NCBI GenBank assembly: GCA_023423995.1
Contig: JAFAEL010000201.1
Span: 1 to 41,213 of the forward strand
Length of the DNA: 41,213 bases
Direction: 5' to 3'
Origin: Pseudomonadota bacterium
Lineage (GTDB): Bacteria; Pseudomonadota; Alphaproteobacteria; Rhizobiales; Beijerinckiaceae
Shown here: piece by piece, positions 1 through 7,866 of the stretch
Numbering within the stretch: the first letter of the stretch is position 1
Layout of the letters: every line of letters starts with the position of its first letter
Made by a program: the position numbers and the translations under genes
Notes under the pieces: generated by a model
Told to the model about the DNA's origin: nothing
Database searches by the model: none
What the model saw: only the letters and a program-made list of their open reading frames with translations

Positions 1-1172
1 TCGCCTCCGAGAACATCGTCTCGCGCGCCGTGCTCGAGGCGCAGGGCTCGGTGATGACCAACAAATACGCGGAGGGCTATCCGGGCCGGCGCTATTACGG
101 CGGCTGCCAGTTCGTGGACATCGCCGAGCAGCTCGCGATCGAGCGGGCCTGCCGGCTCTTCGATTGCGGCTTCGCCAACGTGCAGCCGAATTCGGGCAGC
201 CAGGCCAACCAGGCCGTGTTCATGGCCACCATGAAGCCGGGGGAGACCTTCATGGGGCTCGACCTCGCCTGCGGCGGGCACCTGACGCATGGCGCGCCCG
301 TGAACATGAGCGGCAAGTGGTTCAACGTCGTGTCCTACAAGGTGCGCGAGGACGACGAGACGATCGACATGGACGAGGTCGCGCGGCTCGCGCGCGAGCA
401 CCGGCCGAAGGTGATCGTGGCGGGCGGATCGGCCTATTCGCGGGTGTGGGATTTCGCGAGGTTCCGCGAGGTCGCGGACGAGGTGGGCGCGATCTTCATG
501 GTGGACATGGCGCATTTCGCCGGGCTCGTGGCGGGCGGGGCGCATCCCTCCCCGTTCCCGCATGCGCATGTGGCGACGACCACCACGCACAAGACGCTGC
601 GCGGGCCGCGCGGCGGCATGATCCTGACGAACGACGAGGCGCTGGCGAAGAAGATCAACTCCGCCATCTTCCCCGGGCTGCAGGGCGGGCCGCTGATGCA
701 CGTCATCGCCGCCAAGGCCGTGGCCTTCGCCGAGGCGCTGCGGCCGGAGTTCAAGCTCTACGCGAAGGCCGTGGTGGAGAACGCGAAGGCGCTTGCGGAT
801 TCGCTCTCCTCGGCCGGGTACAAGATCGTCGCCGGCGGGACGGACAACCACCTGATGCTGGTGGACCTGCGCTCGGTGGGCCTCACCGGAAAAGCCGCCG
901 AAGCAACCCTAGGTTGTGCACATTTGACCGTCAATAAAAACGGGGTGCCCTATGACAGCGCGAAGCCGACGGTGACCTCCGGCATCCGGGTCGGCACCCC
1001 CGCCTGCACCACTCGCGGCTTCGGCGTGGCCGAGTTCAGGCAGGTCGGCGGGATGATCGTCGAGGTGCTGGACGGCCTGAAGGCGAATGGCGAGGGGAAC
1101 AACGGCGCCGTCGAGGCGGCCGTCGCCGAGCGCGCCCGCGAGCTGACCCGCCGGTTCCCGATCTACGGCTGA
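1..1172 (+). CDS. glyA: Serine hydroxymethyltransferase, 5'-truncated by window edge
   Basis: PLP enzyme interconverting serine and glycine with tetrahydrofolate; cytosolic one-carbon metabolism. The frame is open from base 3 (A-S-E-N-I-V-S-R), which is the family's early conserved block, so roughly 40 N-terminal residues lie outside the window. Visible hallmarks are the [13 protein letters not shown] block, the Schiff-base lysine in [14 protein letters not shown], and the C-terminal TSGIRVGTP...TTRGFG block. It lies 32 bases before nrdR on the same strand. Bases about 902-955 are oddly AT-rich with rare codons (CTA, TTG, AAA) in an otherwise very GC-rich gene. Identity is certain; only the start is missing. 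Confidence 0.97.
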   Translation, partial: ASENIVSRAVLEAQGSVMTNKYAEGYPGRRYYGGCQFVDIAEQLAIERACRLFDCGFANVQPNSGSQANQAVFMATMKPGETFMGLDLACGGHLTHGAPVNMSGKWFNVVSYKVREDDETIDMDEVARLAREHRPKVIVAGGSAYSRVWDFARFREVADEVGAIFMVDMAHFAGLVAGGAHPSPFPHAHVATTTTHKTLRGPRGGMILTNDEALAKKINSAIFPGLQGGPLMHVIAAKAVAFAEALRPEFKLYAKAVVENAKALADSLSSAGYKIVAGGTDNHLMLVDLRSVGLTGKAAEATLGCAHLTVNKNGVPYDSAKPTVTSGIRVGTPACTTRGFGVAEFRQVGGMIVEVLDGLKANGEGNNGAVEAAVAERARELTRRFPIYG

Positions 1173-1204
1173 CGCGCGCGGCGAGAGCGGGACGAGCCCC
1201 CGAC

Positions 1205-1711
1205 ATGCGCTGCCCCTACTGCGGAAGCCTCGACAGCCAGGTCAAAGATTCTCGCCCGACCGAGGACTCCGCCGCCATCCGGCGGCGGCGGGTCTGCCCG
1301 GATTGCGGCGGTCGGTTCACGACCTTCGAGCGCGTGCAGCTGCGCGAGCTGACCGTGGTCAAGCGCTCCGGCCGCAAGGTCGCCTTCGAGCGCGACAAGC
1401 TGCAGCGCTCCGTCGAGATCGCGCTCCGGAAGCGGCCGATCGAGCCTGAGCGGATCGAGCGGCTGATCAACGGCATCGTGCGCCAGCTCGAAAGCTCGGG
1501 CGAGCCCGAGATCGCGAGCGAGACGATCGGAGAGCTGGTGATGGAAGGGCTGCGCACGCTCGATGCCGTCGCCTATGTCAGGTATGCCAGCGTCTACCGG
1601 GACTTCCGCGACGCCCACGATTTCTCGGAACTGATCGGCCGGCTGGATTCCGAAGAGAAGGCGCAAGCCGAGGCCGACGACAGCCGGCCTCTCGAGCGCA
1701 GCGGGGCGTGA
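1205..1711 (+). CDS. nrdR: Transcriptional repressor NrdR
   Basis: Zinc-ribbon plus ATP-cone repressor of ribonucleotide reductase genes. The 168-residue length is typical. The N-terminal zinc ribbon uses C3, C6, C31 and C34 (CPYC and CPDC pairs), followed by the RRRR basic stretch and an ATP-cone beginning around residue 48 ([16 protein letters not shown]). It sits between glyA and ribD, the usual alphaproteobacterial order. The stop overlaps the GTG start of ribD by four bases, implying translational coupling. No NrdR box was recognised upstream, as expected because its targets are the nrd genes elsewhere. Confidence 0.96.
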   Translation: MRCPYCGSLDSQVKDSRPTEDSAAIRRRRVCPDCGGRFTTFERVQLRELTVVKRSGRKVAFERDKLQRSVEIALRKRPIEPERIERLINGIVRQLESSGEPEIASETIGELVMEGLRTLDAVAYVRYASVYRDFRDAHDFSELIGRLDSEEKAQAEADDSRPLERSGA

Positions 1712-2814
1712 CCGCCTCGGCTTCCGACGAGCGCTTCATGCGGCTAGCGCTGGCGCTCGGCTATCGGAACCTCGGCCGCACCTGGCCGAATCCCTCGGTC
1801 GGTGCGGTGCTGGTCGATCCCTCGGACGGACGGATCGTCTCGGTCGGCGTGACGCAGCCGGGAGGGCGCCCCCATGCGGAGCGCGTCGCGCTGGCGGAGG
1901 CCGGCGAAGCGGCCCGCGGCAAGACGCTGTATGTCTCGCTCGAGCCATGCTCGCACCACGGCAGGACGCCGCCCTGCGCCGAGGCTGTGATCGCATCAGG
2001 TGTCGGCCGCGTGGTCACCTCCCTCGAGGATGCGGACCGGCGGGTCGCGGGCCGGGGCCACGCCATGATCCGCGAGGCCGGGATCGGGCTCGCGACCGGA
2101 ATTCTCTCGGCAGAGGCGGCTCGCGATCACAGGGGACACTTCACTCGCGCCCGCGAGGGCAGGCCGGCGGTCATCCTCAAGCTCGCCCGGACCGCTGACG
2201 GCTATGCTGCCGCGGGTACGGCTCGCCTCATGATCACGGGCGAGGGGGCGAACCGGCGCACCCACATGCTCCGCGCCCATGCAGACGCCGTCCTGGTGGG
2301 TGTTTCGACGATCCTTGCCGACGATCCCGGCCTGGATGTCCGGCTGCCCGGCATGGAGGCGCGCTCGCCCGTCCGGGTCGTGGCGGATAGCCGCCTCAGG
2401 ACGCCGCTCGGCTCCCGGCTGGTGGAAACCGCCGAGGACAGGAAGACCTTCATCCTCTGCGGACCCGATGCGGATCGTGCGGCGGAGGAGCGGCTGGAGG
2501 CGCGTGGCGTGACGGTGCTGCGTGTCCCGGCCCTTGATGGCGGCAAGCTCGAGCTCAGGTCGGCTCTCCGGCGTCTCGGCGAGGTCGGGCTCACCCGCAT
2601 CTTGTGCGAGGGCGGGCCGACCCTTGCCGATGCGCTGGCGCGGGATGATCTCCTCGACGAGGCCGTCGTGATCACGAACGAGCGCCCGCTCGGCGCACGG
2701 GGGCTGGAGGCGGTCGGCCCGCATCTTTCCGCGGCATTGGGGGCCACGTTCCGGACCCTGTCGGACGAGCCGGTCGGCCCCGACCGGATCCGGCATCTCG
2801 AAAGGGCGATTTGA
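1708..2814 (+). CDS. ribD: Bifunctional riboflavin deaminase/reductase RibD
   Basis: Carries out the deamination and the NADPH-dependent side-chain reduction of the early riboflavin pathway. The 368 residues fit the two-domain family. The N-terminal deaminase has the zinc and catalytic residues H56, E58, C81 and C90 (PHAE and [11 protein letters not shown]). The C-terminal reductase runs from about residue 150, with the conserved [11 protein letters not shown] segment near the end. The GTG start is chosen because it overlaps the nrdR stop (GTGA). Its own stop shares a base with the ribE ATG (TGATG), so nrdR-ribD-ribE are probably translated together. Confidence 0.96.
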   Translation: MTASASDERFMRLALALGYRNLGRTWPNPSVGAVLVDPSDGRIVSVGVTQPGGRPHAERVALAEAGEAARGKTLYVSLEPCSHHGRTPPCAEAVIASGVGRVVTSLEDADRRVAGRGHAMIREAGIGLATGILSAEAARDHRGHFTRAREGRPAVILKLARTADGYAAAGTARLMITGEGANRRTHMLRAHADAVLVGVSTILADDPGLDVRLPGMEARSPVRVVADSRLRTPLGSRLVETAEDRKTFILCGPDADRAAEERLEARGVTVLRVPALDGGKLELRSALRRLGEVGLTRILCEGGPTLADALARDDLLDEAVVITNERPLGARGLEAVGPHLSAALGATFRTLSDEPVGPDRIRHLERAI

Positions 2815-3443
2815 TGTTCACGGGCCTCGTCAGTGATGTCGGGCGGATCGTCGCGGCGTCGGCCGGCGACAAGCTTCGCCGCTTCCGCATCGCGTCGGCC
2901 TACGATCCGGCCTCCATCGCGCTGGGTGCCTCGATCGCCTGCTCGGGCCCCTGCCTCACGGTGGTGGGCTCGGGTCCCCGCGAGGGGGGCTCCTGGTTCG
3001 ACGTCGACGTCGCGGCGGAGACGCTCGCCCGGACGAATGCGGCGGCCTGGGATGAGGGGACACGGCTCAACCTCGAGCGCTCGCTCAAGATCGGCGACGA
3101 GCTCGGTGGGCATATCGTGACCGGGCATGTGGACGGCGTCGCAGAGATCGCAGCGCGCGAGGAGGTCACGGGCGGCGGCGAATGGGGCCCGACCGCCCGC
3201 TTCGTCCTGCGAGCGCCGGCGGAGCTCATGCGCTTCATCGCCGAGAAGGGCTCCGTCACCCTGGACGGGACTTCGCTGACGGTGAACGCGGTCGAGGGCG
3301 AGACCTTCTCCGTCCTCCTCATCCCGCATACCCTGGCGGTGACGACCTGGGGTGACCGCCGCGCCGGCGACCGTGTCAATCTCGAGGTCGATCTCATGGC
3401 GCGCTATGCCGCACGCCTTGTCGAGGCGGGGCAGGGCAGGTAG
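2814..3443 (+). CDS. ribE: Riboflavin synthase alpha chain
   Basis: Dismutates two 6,7-dimethyl-8-ribityllumazines to riboflavin, the final step of the pathway. It begins with the family signature [10 protein letters not shown] and has two internally similar barrels, the second carrying [15 protein letters not shown] around residues 143-157. The 209-residue length is normal. The ATG at 2814 is preferred over a TTG three bases upstream because the signature starts there. It belongs to the nrdR-rib operon, with a 53-base gap to ribH. No FMN riboswitch and no ribBA gene are visible here, so the other branch of the pathway must be encoded elsewhere. Confidence 0.96.
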   Translation: MFTGLVSDVGRIVAASAGDKLRRFRIASAYDPASIALGASIACSGPCLTVVGSGPREGGSWFDVDVAAETLARTNAAAWDEGTRLNLERSLKIGDELGGHIVTGHVDGVAEIAAREEVTGGGEWGPTARFVLRAPAELMRFIAEKGSVTLDGTSLTVNAVEGETFSVLLIPHTLAVTTWGDRRAGDRVNLEVDLMARYAARLVEAGQGR

Positions 3444-3496
3444 TCAGCCCCACCTGCCGCGTCTCCGTCCGAGCCGGGCAGCTTTCGCTGGACAAG

Positions 3497-3991
3497 ATGA
3501 TTACAGAGACAAGAACTCAGGGACGCGAACCGGTCCCGGGCGCACGCGTTCTCATCGTTGAGGCGCGCTACTACGACGGCATTGCGGATGAGCTCCTGGC
3601 AGGTGCCCGCGCGGCGCTCGAGGCCGCCGAGGCGGCCTTCGACATCCTCACGGTCGATGGCGCCCTCGAGATCCCCGCCATGATTGCGCTTGCGACCGAT
3701 GCCGCACGGGCGGCCGGCAGGCCCTACGACGCTGCGATTGCCCTCGGCTGCGTGATCCGGGGCGAGACGGGCCACTACGACATCGTGGCGGGCGAGAGCG
3801 CCCGCGCCCTCATGGATCTGTCGGTTCATGAGCGGCTGCCGCTCGGAAACGGCATCCTGACGGTTGAGAATGAGGACCAGGCCTGGGCCCGGGCGCGCGT
3901 TGCCGAGATGAACAAGGGCGGCGGCGCGGCCGAGGCGGCGCTCAGCGTCCTGCGGCATGTCCGCCGGATGAAGGATGGCGCCCATGGCTAA
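3497..3991 (+). CDS. ribH: 6,7-dimethyl-8-ribityllumazine synthase
   Basis: Condenses the RibD product (after dephosphorylation) with dihydroxybutanone phosphate to give lumazine, the substrate of RibE. The 164 residues include [11 protein letters not shown] near the N-terminus, the substrate-binding [23 protein letters not shown] with the catalytic-region histidine, and [11 protein letters not shown]. The order ribD-ribE-ribH-nusB is the classical one. The 3' end overlaps nusB by eight bases if nusB uses its second ATG. Confidence 0.96.
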   Translation: MITETRTQGREPVPGARVLIVEARYYDGIADELLAGARAALEAAEAAFDILTVDGALEIPAMIALATDAARAAGRPYDAAIALGCVIRGETGHYDIVAGESARALMDLSVHERLPLGNGILTVENEDQAWARARVAEMNKGGGAAEAALSVLRHVRRMKDGAHG

Positions 3992-4472
3992 GCCGGCCGA
4001 GCGCAGCGCCGCGAGGCTCGCGGCCGTCCAGGCGCTGTACCAGATGGACGTTGCCGGCAAAGGCGTCCTCGATGCCATGGCCGAGTTCGAGGCCTTCTGG
4101 ATCGGCCGCGAGGTCGAGGGTGTCAGCTTCAAGCCCGCCGAGAACAGGTTTTTCCGCGACATCCTGCGCGGCACCGTCAGCGAGCAAGTCGCGGTCGACC
4201 AACTGGTGGACAAGGCCCTTGCGACCGGCTGGCCACTGGCACGTGTCGAGGCCGTGTTGCGCGCGATCCTGCGCGCGGGCGCCTACGAGCTCCGCTTCCG
4301 GAAGGACGTGCCGGCCCGCGTCGCCATCTCGGAATATGTCGACGTGGCGCACGACTTCTACAGCGGCGACGAGCCGGGCCTCGTGAACGCTGTCCTGGAC
4401 GCCATCGCCCGGGAGGTCCGCGAGGACGAGATGAAGGATCGCGCCCGCGGTCCGTCGCGCCCGCGAGGCTGA
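3984..4472 (+). CDS. nusB: Transcription antitermination factor NusB
   Basis: All-helical RNA-binding factor that, with NusE/S10, binds boxA of rRNA leaders to prevent premature termination. The product is 162 residues; it has the typical [16 protein letters not shown] start, a central [25 protein letters not shown] segment (here [16 protein letters not shown]) and [13 protein letters not shown] near the end. Two in-frame ATGs occur, at 3975 and 3984. The second is chosen because AAGGA at 3971-3975 lies eight bases before it, whereas for the first ATG that motif would overlap the start codon. Coupled to ribH by overlap. Confidence 0.95.
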   Translation: MAKPAERSAARLAAVQALYQMDVAGKGVLDAMAEFEAFWIGREVEGVSFKPAENRFFRDILRGTVSEQVAVDQLVDKALATGWPLARVEAVLRAILRAGAYELRFRKDVPARVAISEYVDVAHDFYSGDEPGLVNAVLDAIAREVREDEMKDRARGPSRPRG

Positions 4473-4480
4473 GCGGCGCG

Positions 4481-5485
4481 GTGGCCCGCCCTGGCGAGGA
4501 CGAACTGATCGCCCGCTATTTCGGGCCGCTGGCCGGCCCCGGGGCGCTGGACCTCAAGGACGATACAGCCCTCCTGTCCCCGCCCGCCGGGCACGACCTC
4601 GTCCTCACGGCCGATGCCGTTGTGGCCGGGGTGCATTTTCTGGCGGGCGATCCGCCGGACACGATCGGCCACAAGGCGCTGGCCGTGAACCTGTCCGACC
4701 TTGCCGCGAAAGGCGCCGATCCGCTCGGCTTTCTCCTGACGCTCGCCCTTCCGGCGGATTGGACCGAGGACTGGCTCGCGGGGTTCTGTGCCGGGCTCGG
4801 CGCAGTGGCGGGCGAACTCGGCTGTCCTCTCCTCGGTGGCGACACCGTTAAGACGCCTGGCCCCCTCTCCATCTCGGTTACGGCGCTTGGGTCGGTCCCG
4901 GCCGGCGCCATGGTCCGGCGAACGAATGCAGGCGCGGGCGAGGCCATCTGCGTGACCGGCACGATCGGGGATGCGGCGCTCGGCCTCGAACTGGCGCGCG
5001 CCGATGCCGGCCTGGCCGCGGCGGAGCCGGCCTGGGCGGGGGCACTGTCCGATGGGGACCGGGCCTACCTCCTCGACCGCTACCGTCGACCGCGCCCCCG
5101 CACTGGGCTCGCGGCTTCGCTCCGCCGCCGCGCGAGGGCCGCCATGGACGTCTCCGACGGGCTCGCGGGGGACCTCGCGAAAATGCTGCGGGCGAGCGGC
5201 GTTTCAGGCACGCTGGAGCTCGACCGGGTCCCGTTTTCGCCCGCCGCCCGCGCCGCCCTCTCGGCCGCGCCCGATCTCCTGCCGAGGCTCGTCTCCGGCG
5301 GCGACGATTACGAGATACTCCTCACGGCCTTGCCGGACAGGCTCGACATGCTCGCCCGCGACGCGGCGGCGCTCGGGCTGGAATTCGCCGTGCTCGGGGA
5401 GGTGAGGCGCGGGACGGAGCCGCTCACGCTCCTGCGTGACGGGGCGCCTTACAGTCTGGCCGACGCGTCGTTCCAGCACTTCTGA
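4481..5485 (+). CDS. thiL: Thiamine-monophosphate kinase ThiL
   Basis: ATP-dependent phosphorylation of thiamine monophosphate to thiamine diphosphate. The 334 residues show the ThiL/PurM-fold motifs: DDTALL near residue 27, GHKALAVNLSDLAAKGADP, LLGGDTV, the aspartate-rich MDVSDGLAGDL, and SGGDDYEIL near the C-terminus. The start is GTG, eight bases after the nusB stop, as the last gene of the ribosomal/cofactor string. Neighbourhood nusB-thiL is common in alphaproteobacteria. A 100-base or longer gap follows, without a clear T-tract terminator. Confidence 0.95.
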   Translation: MARPGEDELIARYFGPLAGPGALDLKDDTALLSPPAGHDLVLTADAVVAGVHFLAGDPPDTIGHKALAVNLSDLAAKGADPLGFLLTLALPADWTEDWLAGFCAGLGAVAGELGCPLLGGDTVKTPGPLSISVTALGSVPAGAMVRRTNAGAGEAICVTGTIGDAALGLELARADAGLAAAEPAWAGALSDGDRAYLLDRYRRPRPRTGLAASLRRRARAAMDVSDGLAGDLAKMLRASGVSGTLELDRVPFSPAARAALSAAPDLLPRLVSGGDDYEILLTALPDRLDMLARDAAALGLEFAVLGEVRRGTEPLTLLRDGAPYSLADASFQHF

Positions 5486-5638
5486 CTGTGGTGCGGCCGA
5501 TACACCTTTGGCAGCAATTCACGTGTAATCTCTCGCCGGATCGAGCCGCCTGACTGCGCCTCTCGCCCGGAAAGGACTTTTAACGGGCGGATGAGAAGGT
5601 CATCACTCGCCCGCAACCAGGATTGGAAAGTCCAGCAC

Positions 5639-6343
5639 ATGATGAAGGACGGTACAGCCACCTCTCTCGGCGAGATCGACGAGACGGCTTCACCTGGGCG
5701 CAAGCAGGGCCTGATCGGGCGCCGGTCGTTCCTGTTCGGCTCGGGAAGTCTGGCCGCGCTGGGGCTGGCGGGCTGCCAGACGGACGGCATGAGCCTCGCC
5801 GAGGCGAGGAAGCTCTACGGGCCGGTGCCGGAGGAGAAGTTCCCGATCCCGGCTGCCGATATCAGCAAGGTCGACCCGAAATACTACCGCCGGACGGTCG
5901 CCTACGACACCAAGGAGGCGCCGGGTACGATCATCGTCGATCCCGCCAACTACTACGTCTACCGCATCGAGGGCGATGGAACCGCCACCCGCTACGGCGC
6001 CAATGTCGGCCGCGACGGGTTCCGGTGGAGCGGCCACGCCTATGTCGGGCGGAAGTCCGAATGGGCGACCTGGACGCCGCCGAGGGAGATGATCAAGCGT
6101 CAGCCCGAGGCGGCCAAATGGGCGCGCGGCATGCCCGGAGGCCTCGACAACCCGCTCGGCGCCCGCACCCTCCATCTCTACCAGAACGGCGCCTATACGC
6201 TGTACACGATCTACGCCTCGAGCGATCCCGAATCGATCGGCTCGGGCGTGACGAGCGGCTGCGTCGGCCTGCTCAGCCAGGACATGATCCACCTCTACAA
6301 GCAGACGCCGGTCAAGACGAAGGTGGTCGTTCTGCCGGCCTGA
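5639..6343 (+). CDS. L,D-transpeptidase-family (YkuD) protein, Tat/lipoprotein-type signal
   Basis: Probable periplasmic peptidoglycan cross-linking or protein-anchoring enzyme. The 234 residues begin with a hydrophilic region, twin arginines at 28-29 (GRRSFLFG), a hydrophobic stretch and a lipobox-like LAGC with cysteine 46, suggesting Tat export and lipidation. The YkuD core follows, ending with GSGVTSGCVGLL, in which C208 is the presumed nucleophile. Unusually, the canonical upstream His-Gly segment reads YTIYASSDPESIG, and the residue normally Arg after the Cys is Gly, so it belongs to a variant subfamily. The ATG at 5639 is chosen because GGAAAG lies eight bases upstream; an ATG at 5591 is also open. 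Confidence 0.85.
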   Translation: MMKDGTATSLGEIDETASPGRKQGLIGRRSFLFGSGSLAALGLAGCQTDGMSLAEARKLYGPVPEEKFPIPAADISKVDPKYYRRTVAYDTKEAPGTIIVDPANYYVYRIEGDGTATRYGANVGRDGFRWSGHAYVGRKSEWATWTPPREMIKRQPEAAKWARGMPGGLDNPLGARTLHLYQNGAYTLYTIYASSDPESIGSGVTSGCVGLLSQDMIHLYKQTPVKTKVVVLPA

Positions 6344-6360
6344 GCGGCAGCGCCAGCGAC

Positions 6361-6699
6361 ATGGCCAAGTACCTCATCTCGTTCCCGAGCGCGGCGATGG
6401 TGGTCGCGGAGGAGGAACTCCCGCTCGTCGCGGCCGCGGCCCATGCGGTGATCGAAGAGGCCAAGGCTGCCGGGGTTTATGTCTTCGGCGGCGGGATCGA
6501 TGAAAGCGTCGATCCCGTGCTGGTCTCCGCCGACGGAGCGGTGTCGTCGGAGACCTACCCGGGCCGCCGGCTCGATGGCGGCTTCACTGTCCTCGAAGTG
6601 CCGACGCGCGAGGACGCGATCGTTTGGGCGCAGAAGATCGCAATCGCCTGCCGCTGCGCGCAGGAACTCCGCGTTTTCGGGTACGATCCGGCGAGCTAG
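6361..6699 (+). CDS. YCII-domain protein
   Basis: Small 112-residue protein starting MAKYLISFPSAAM with a central EAKAAGVYVFGGGID and a C-terminal YPGRRLDGGFTVLEVPTREDAIVWA. This is the ferredoxin-like YCII/DGPF fold, with the usual pattern of a glycine-rich turn and a late 'action by residue' helix. Proteins of this family are of uncertain function; some act as fusion partners of sigma factors or as dehalogenase-like enzymes. It starts 17 bases after the L,D-transpeptidase stop, so the two are probably cotranscribed. A GC-rich stem overlaps its stop codon. Confidence 0.8.
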   Translation: MAKYLISFPSAAMVVAEEELPLVAAAAHAVIEEAKAAGVYVFGGGIDESVDPVLVSADGAVSSETYPGRRLDGGFTVLEVPTREDAIVWAQKIAIACRCAQELRVFGYDPAS

Positions 6700-6719
6700 G
6701 CCCCGTCACCCCGGGGCCT
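6698..6719 (+). terminator. GC-rich stem-loop after YCII gene
   Basis: Perfect 8-bp inverted repeat AGGCCCCG / CGGGGCCT with a six-base loop, overlapping the YCII stop codon. It is positioned to end the transcript but no T-run follows, so intrinsic termination is only possible, not shown. Confidence 0.4.
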
Positions 6720-6730
6720 CGCAGCCTGGA

Positions 6731-6757
6731 TTGACGAAGACGATGAAGGATTATAAT
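6731..6757 (+). promoter_or_regulatory. Candidate sigma-70 promoter of the four-HTH gene
   Basis: TTGACG at 6731-6736 and a perfect TATAAT at 6752-6757 are separated by 15 bases, slightly shorter than optimal. The -10 hexamer lies at the centre of a 26-bp perfect palindrome. If used, transcription would start near 6764, after the ATG at 6743, which would shift the true start codon to the GTG at 6767 or later. Confidence 0.4.
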
Positions 6758-6766
6758 CCTTCATCG
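6741..6766. repeat. 26-bp perfect palindrome (candidate operator)
   Basis: Half-site CGATGAAGGATTA is followed directly by its exact reverse complement. It covers the ATG at 6743 of the tandem-HTH gene and contains TATAAT. In a roughly 66% GC neighbourhood such an AT-rich, mismatch-free palindrome is unlikely by chance. It could be a protein-binding site or an mRNA hairpin hiding the start codon. Confidence 0.75.
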
Positions 6767-7777
6767 GTGGCGACGACGAGCGATATCACCGACCAGCCCG
6801 CACAACCCTCGCCGCCGCTCCGCGAGCCGTGCCGGCGCGGGCGACCCTATCGGGCCGAGGTGGTGGAGACCGTCCGCGCGCTTCTCGGCACGAAGCTTCG
6901 CTTCGCCGAGATCGCCGCCCGGACCGGTATCGGGGAGGCGACGGTCGGGCGCTGGTCGCGCCAGTTCCGCTTCGCGGCCGGGGAGGGTGGCCGCGCGCCG
7001 GGATCCCTCTCCGCAGGGGAGGGTCGAGTCGCGCGAAGCGCGAACCGGGGTGGGGAGCCGCTTGCCGTGTGTCCCCCTCCGTCAGGCGCTCCGCGCCTGC
7101 CACCTCCCCCTTCAGGGGAGGAGAAGGCCCGCGTGGAGGGAAGGCGCCGCGGCCGCCACCTGCCCGAAACGCGCGAGGCGGCGCGCAAGATGGTCGAGGG
7201 CACCCAATTCGGCCTGGAGCGGATCGCGCTCGAACTCGGAATCGGCACGGCGACCCTCTCGCGCTGGGTGAAGCGCGGACGCTGGGCGCGGCCGCCTGGG
7301 CCGGGGCATTTCAGGCCGCCCCGCTCCCGCATCCGGCGCGGCCGGCCCTATCTGGCGGATGGGGTCGAACTCGCGCGCGATCTCGCGACCGGCACCCTCC
7401 TGTCGCAGAAGCGCATCGCCGCCCAGGCCGGCGTGAGCCAGGCGACGATCTCGGTCTGGATCCGGAAGCGGGGCTGGACGCGGCCCAGCCCGCGGCCCGG
7501 CAGCCGGCGCTTCGCAGCAAAAGCCCGGACGGCGCCGCTCGCCGAAACCGGAAGCCGGCGCGGCAAGCCCTATGCACCCGAGATCGTCGCGGAAGCGCGG
7601 CGGCTGTTCATCCAGACCGAACTGCCGACGCTGATCATCGCCTCCCGGCTGTGGGTCACGCCCGTCACGGTGGCGCGCTGGGCGAGGGAGGGCGGCTGGA
7701 CCCGCCCGCGCGACCTACCCGAGCCGGACGGAAGCCGGTCCCGGCGGCACCGTCGCCGTCGGCGCAGGGTGTTGTAG
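6743..7777 (+). CDS. Protein with four tandem helix-turn-helix repeats
   Basis: No named family recognised. The 344 residues contain four repeats of a homeodomain-like HTH unit at about 31-78, 134-183, 198-248 and 271-322. Each begins RRGRPY-like, continues with a helix, then an I-A-x-x-x-G-[IV]-x-x-A-T-[VLI]-x-x-W recognition segment and ends in GWTRP or similar; the fourth repeat diverges (ASRLWVTPVTVARW). The tail is a run of arginines. Residues about 88-127 are a Pro/Gly/Arg-rich insert encoded by an interspersed repeat. Likely a DNA-binding protein able to contact several sites; target unknown. The ATG at 6743 lies inside a perfect palindrome, so the start is uncertain; a GTG at 6767 is an alternative. 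Confidence 0.7.
   Translation: MKDYNPSSVATTSDITDQPAQPSPPLREPCRRGRPYRAEVVETVRALLGTKLRFAEIAARTGIGEATVGRWSRQFRFAAGEGGRAPGSLSAGEGRVARSANRGGEPLAVCPPPSGAPRLPPPPSGEEKARVEGRRRGRHLPETREAARKMVEGTQFGLERIALELGIGTATLSRWVKRGRWARPPGPGHFRPPRSRIRRGRPYLADGVELARDLATGTLLSQKRIAAQAGVSQATISVWIRKRGWTRPSPRPGSRRFAAKARTAPLAETGSRRGKPYAPEIVAEARRLFIQTELPTLIIASRLWVTPVTVARWAREGGWTRPRDLPEPDGSRSRRHRRRRRRVL
7005..7122 (+). repeat. Interspersed palindromic repeat element inside a coding sequence
   Basis: About 118 bases made of nested hairpins: CCCTCTCC/GGGGAGGG at the left edge, TCGCGC gaa GCGCGA, AGGCGC tcc GCGCCT, and CCTCCCC/GGGGAGG at the right edge. The outer purine-rich left half is complementary to the pyrimidine-rich right half. 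This is the composition of small intergenic palindromic repeats common in Methylobacterium-like genomes (from memory). Here it is read through in frame, adding about 40 residues between HTH repeats one and two. Confidence 0.65.
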
Positions 7778-7866
7778 GCTGCCGCACCGCGGAGTTCGGC
7801 AGCACGGAATTCAGCAGCGATGCCGCGCCGAGGCGAGCATCTGCGCTAGCCCCTGTGAGGGTCAGA

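Noticed and set aside
2202..3329. Long - strand open frame opposite ribD/ribE
   Set aside because: Arg/Pro/Ser-rich antisense translation typical of GC-rich genes, with no ribosome site or family match, opposite well-supported genes.
3444..3496. Possible FMN riboswitch between ribE and ribH
   Set aside because: The 53-base gap is too short for an RFN element and lacks its conserved blocks.
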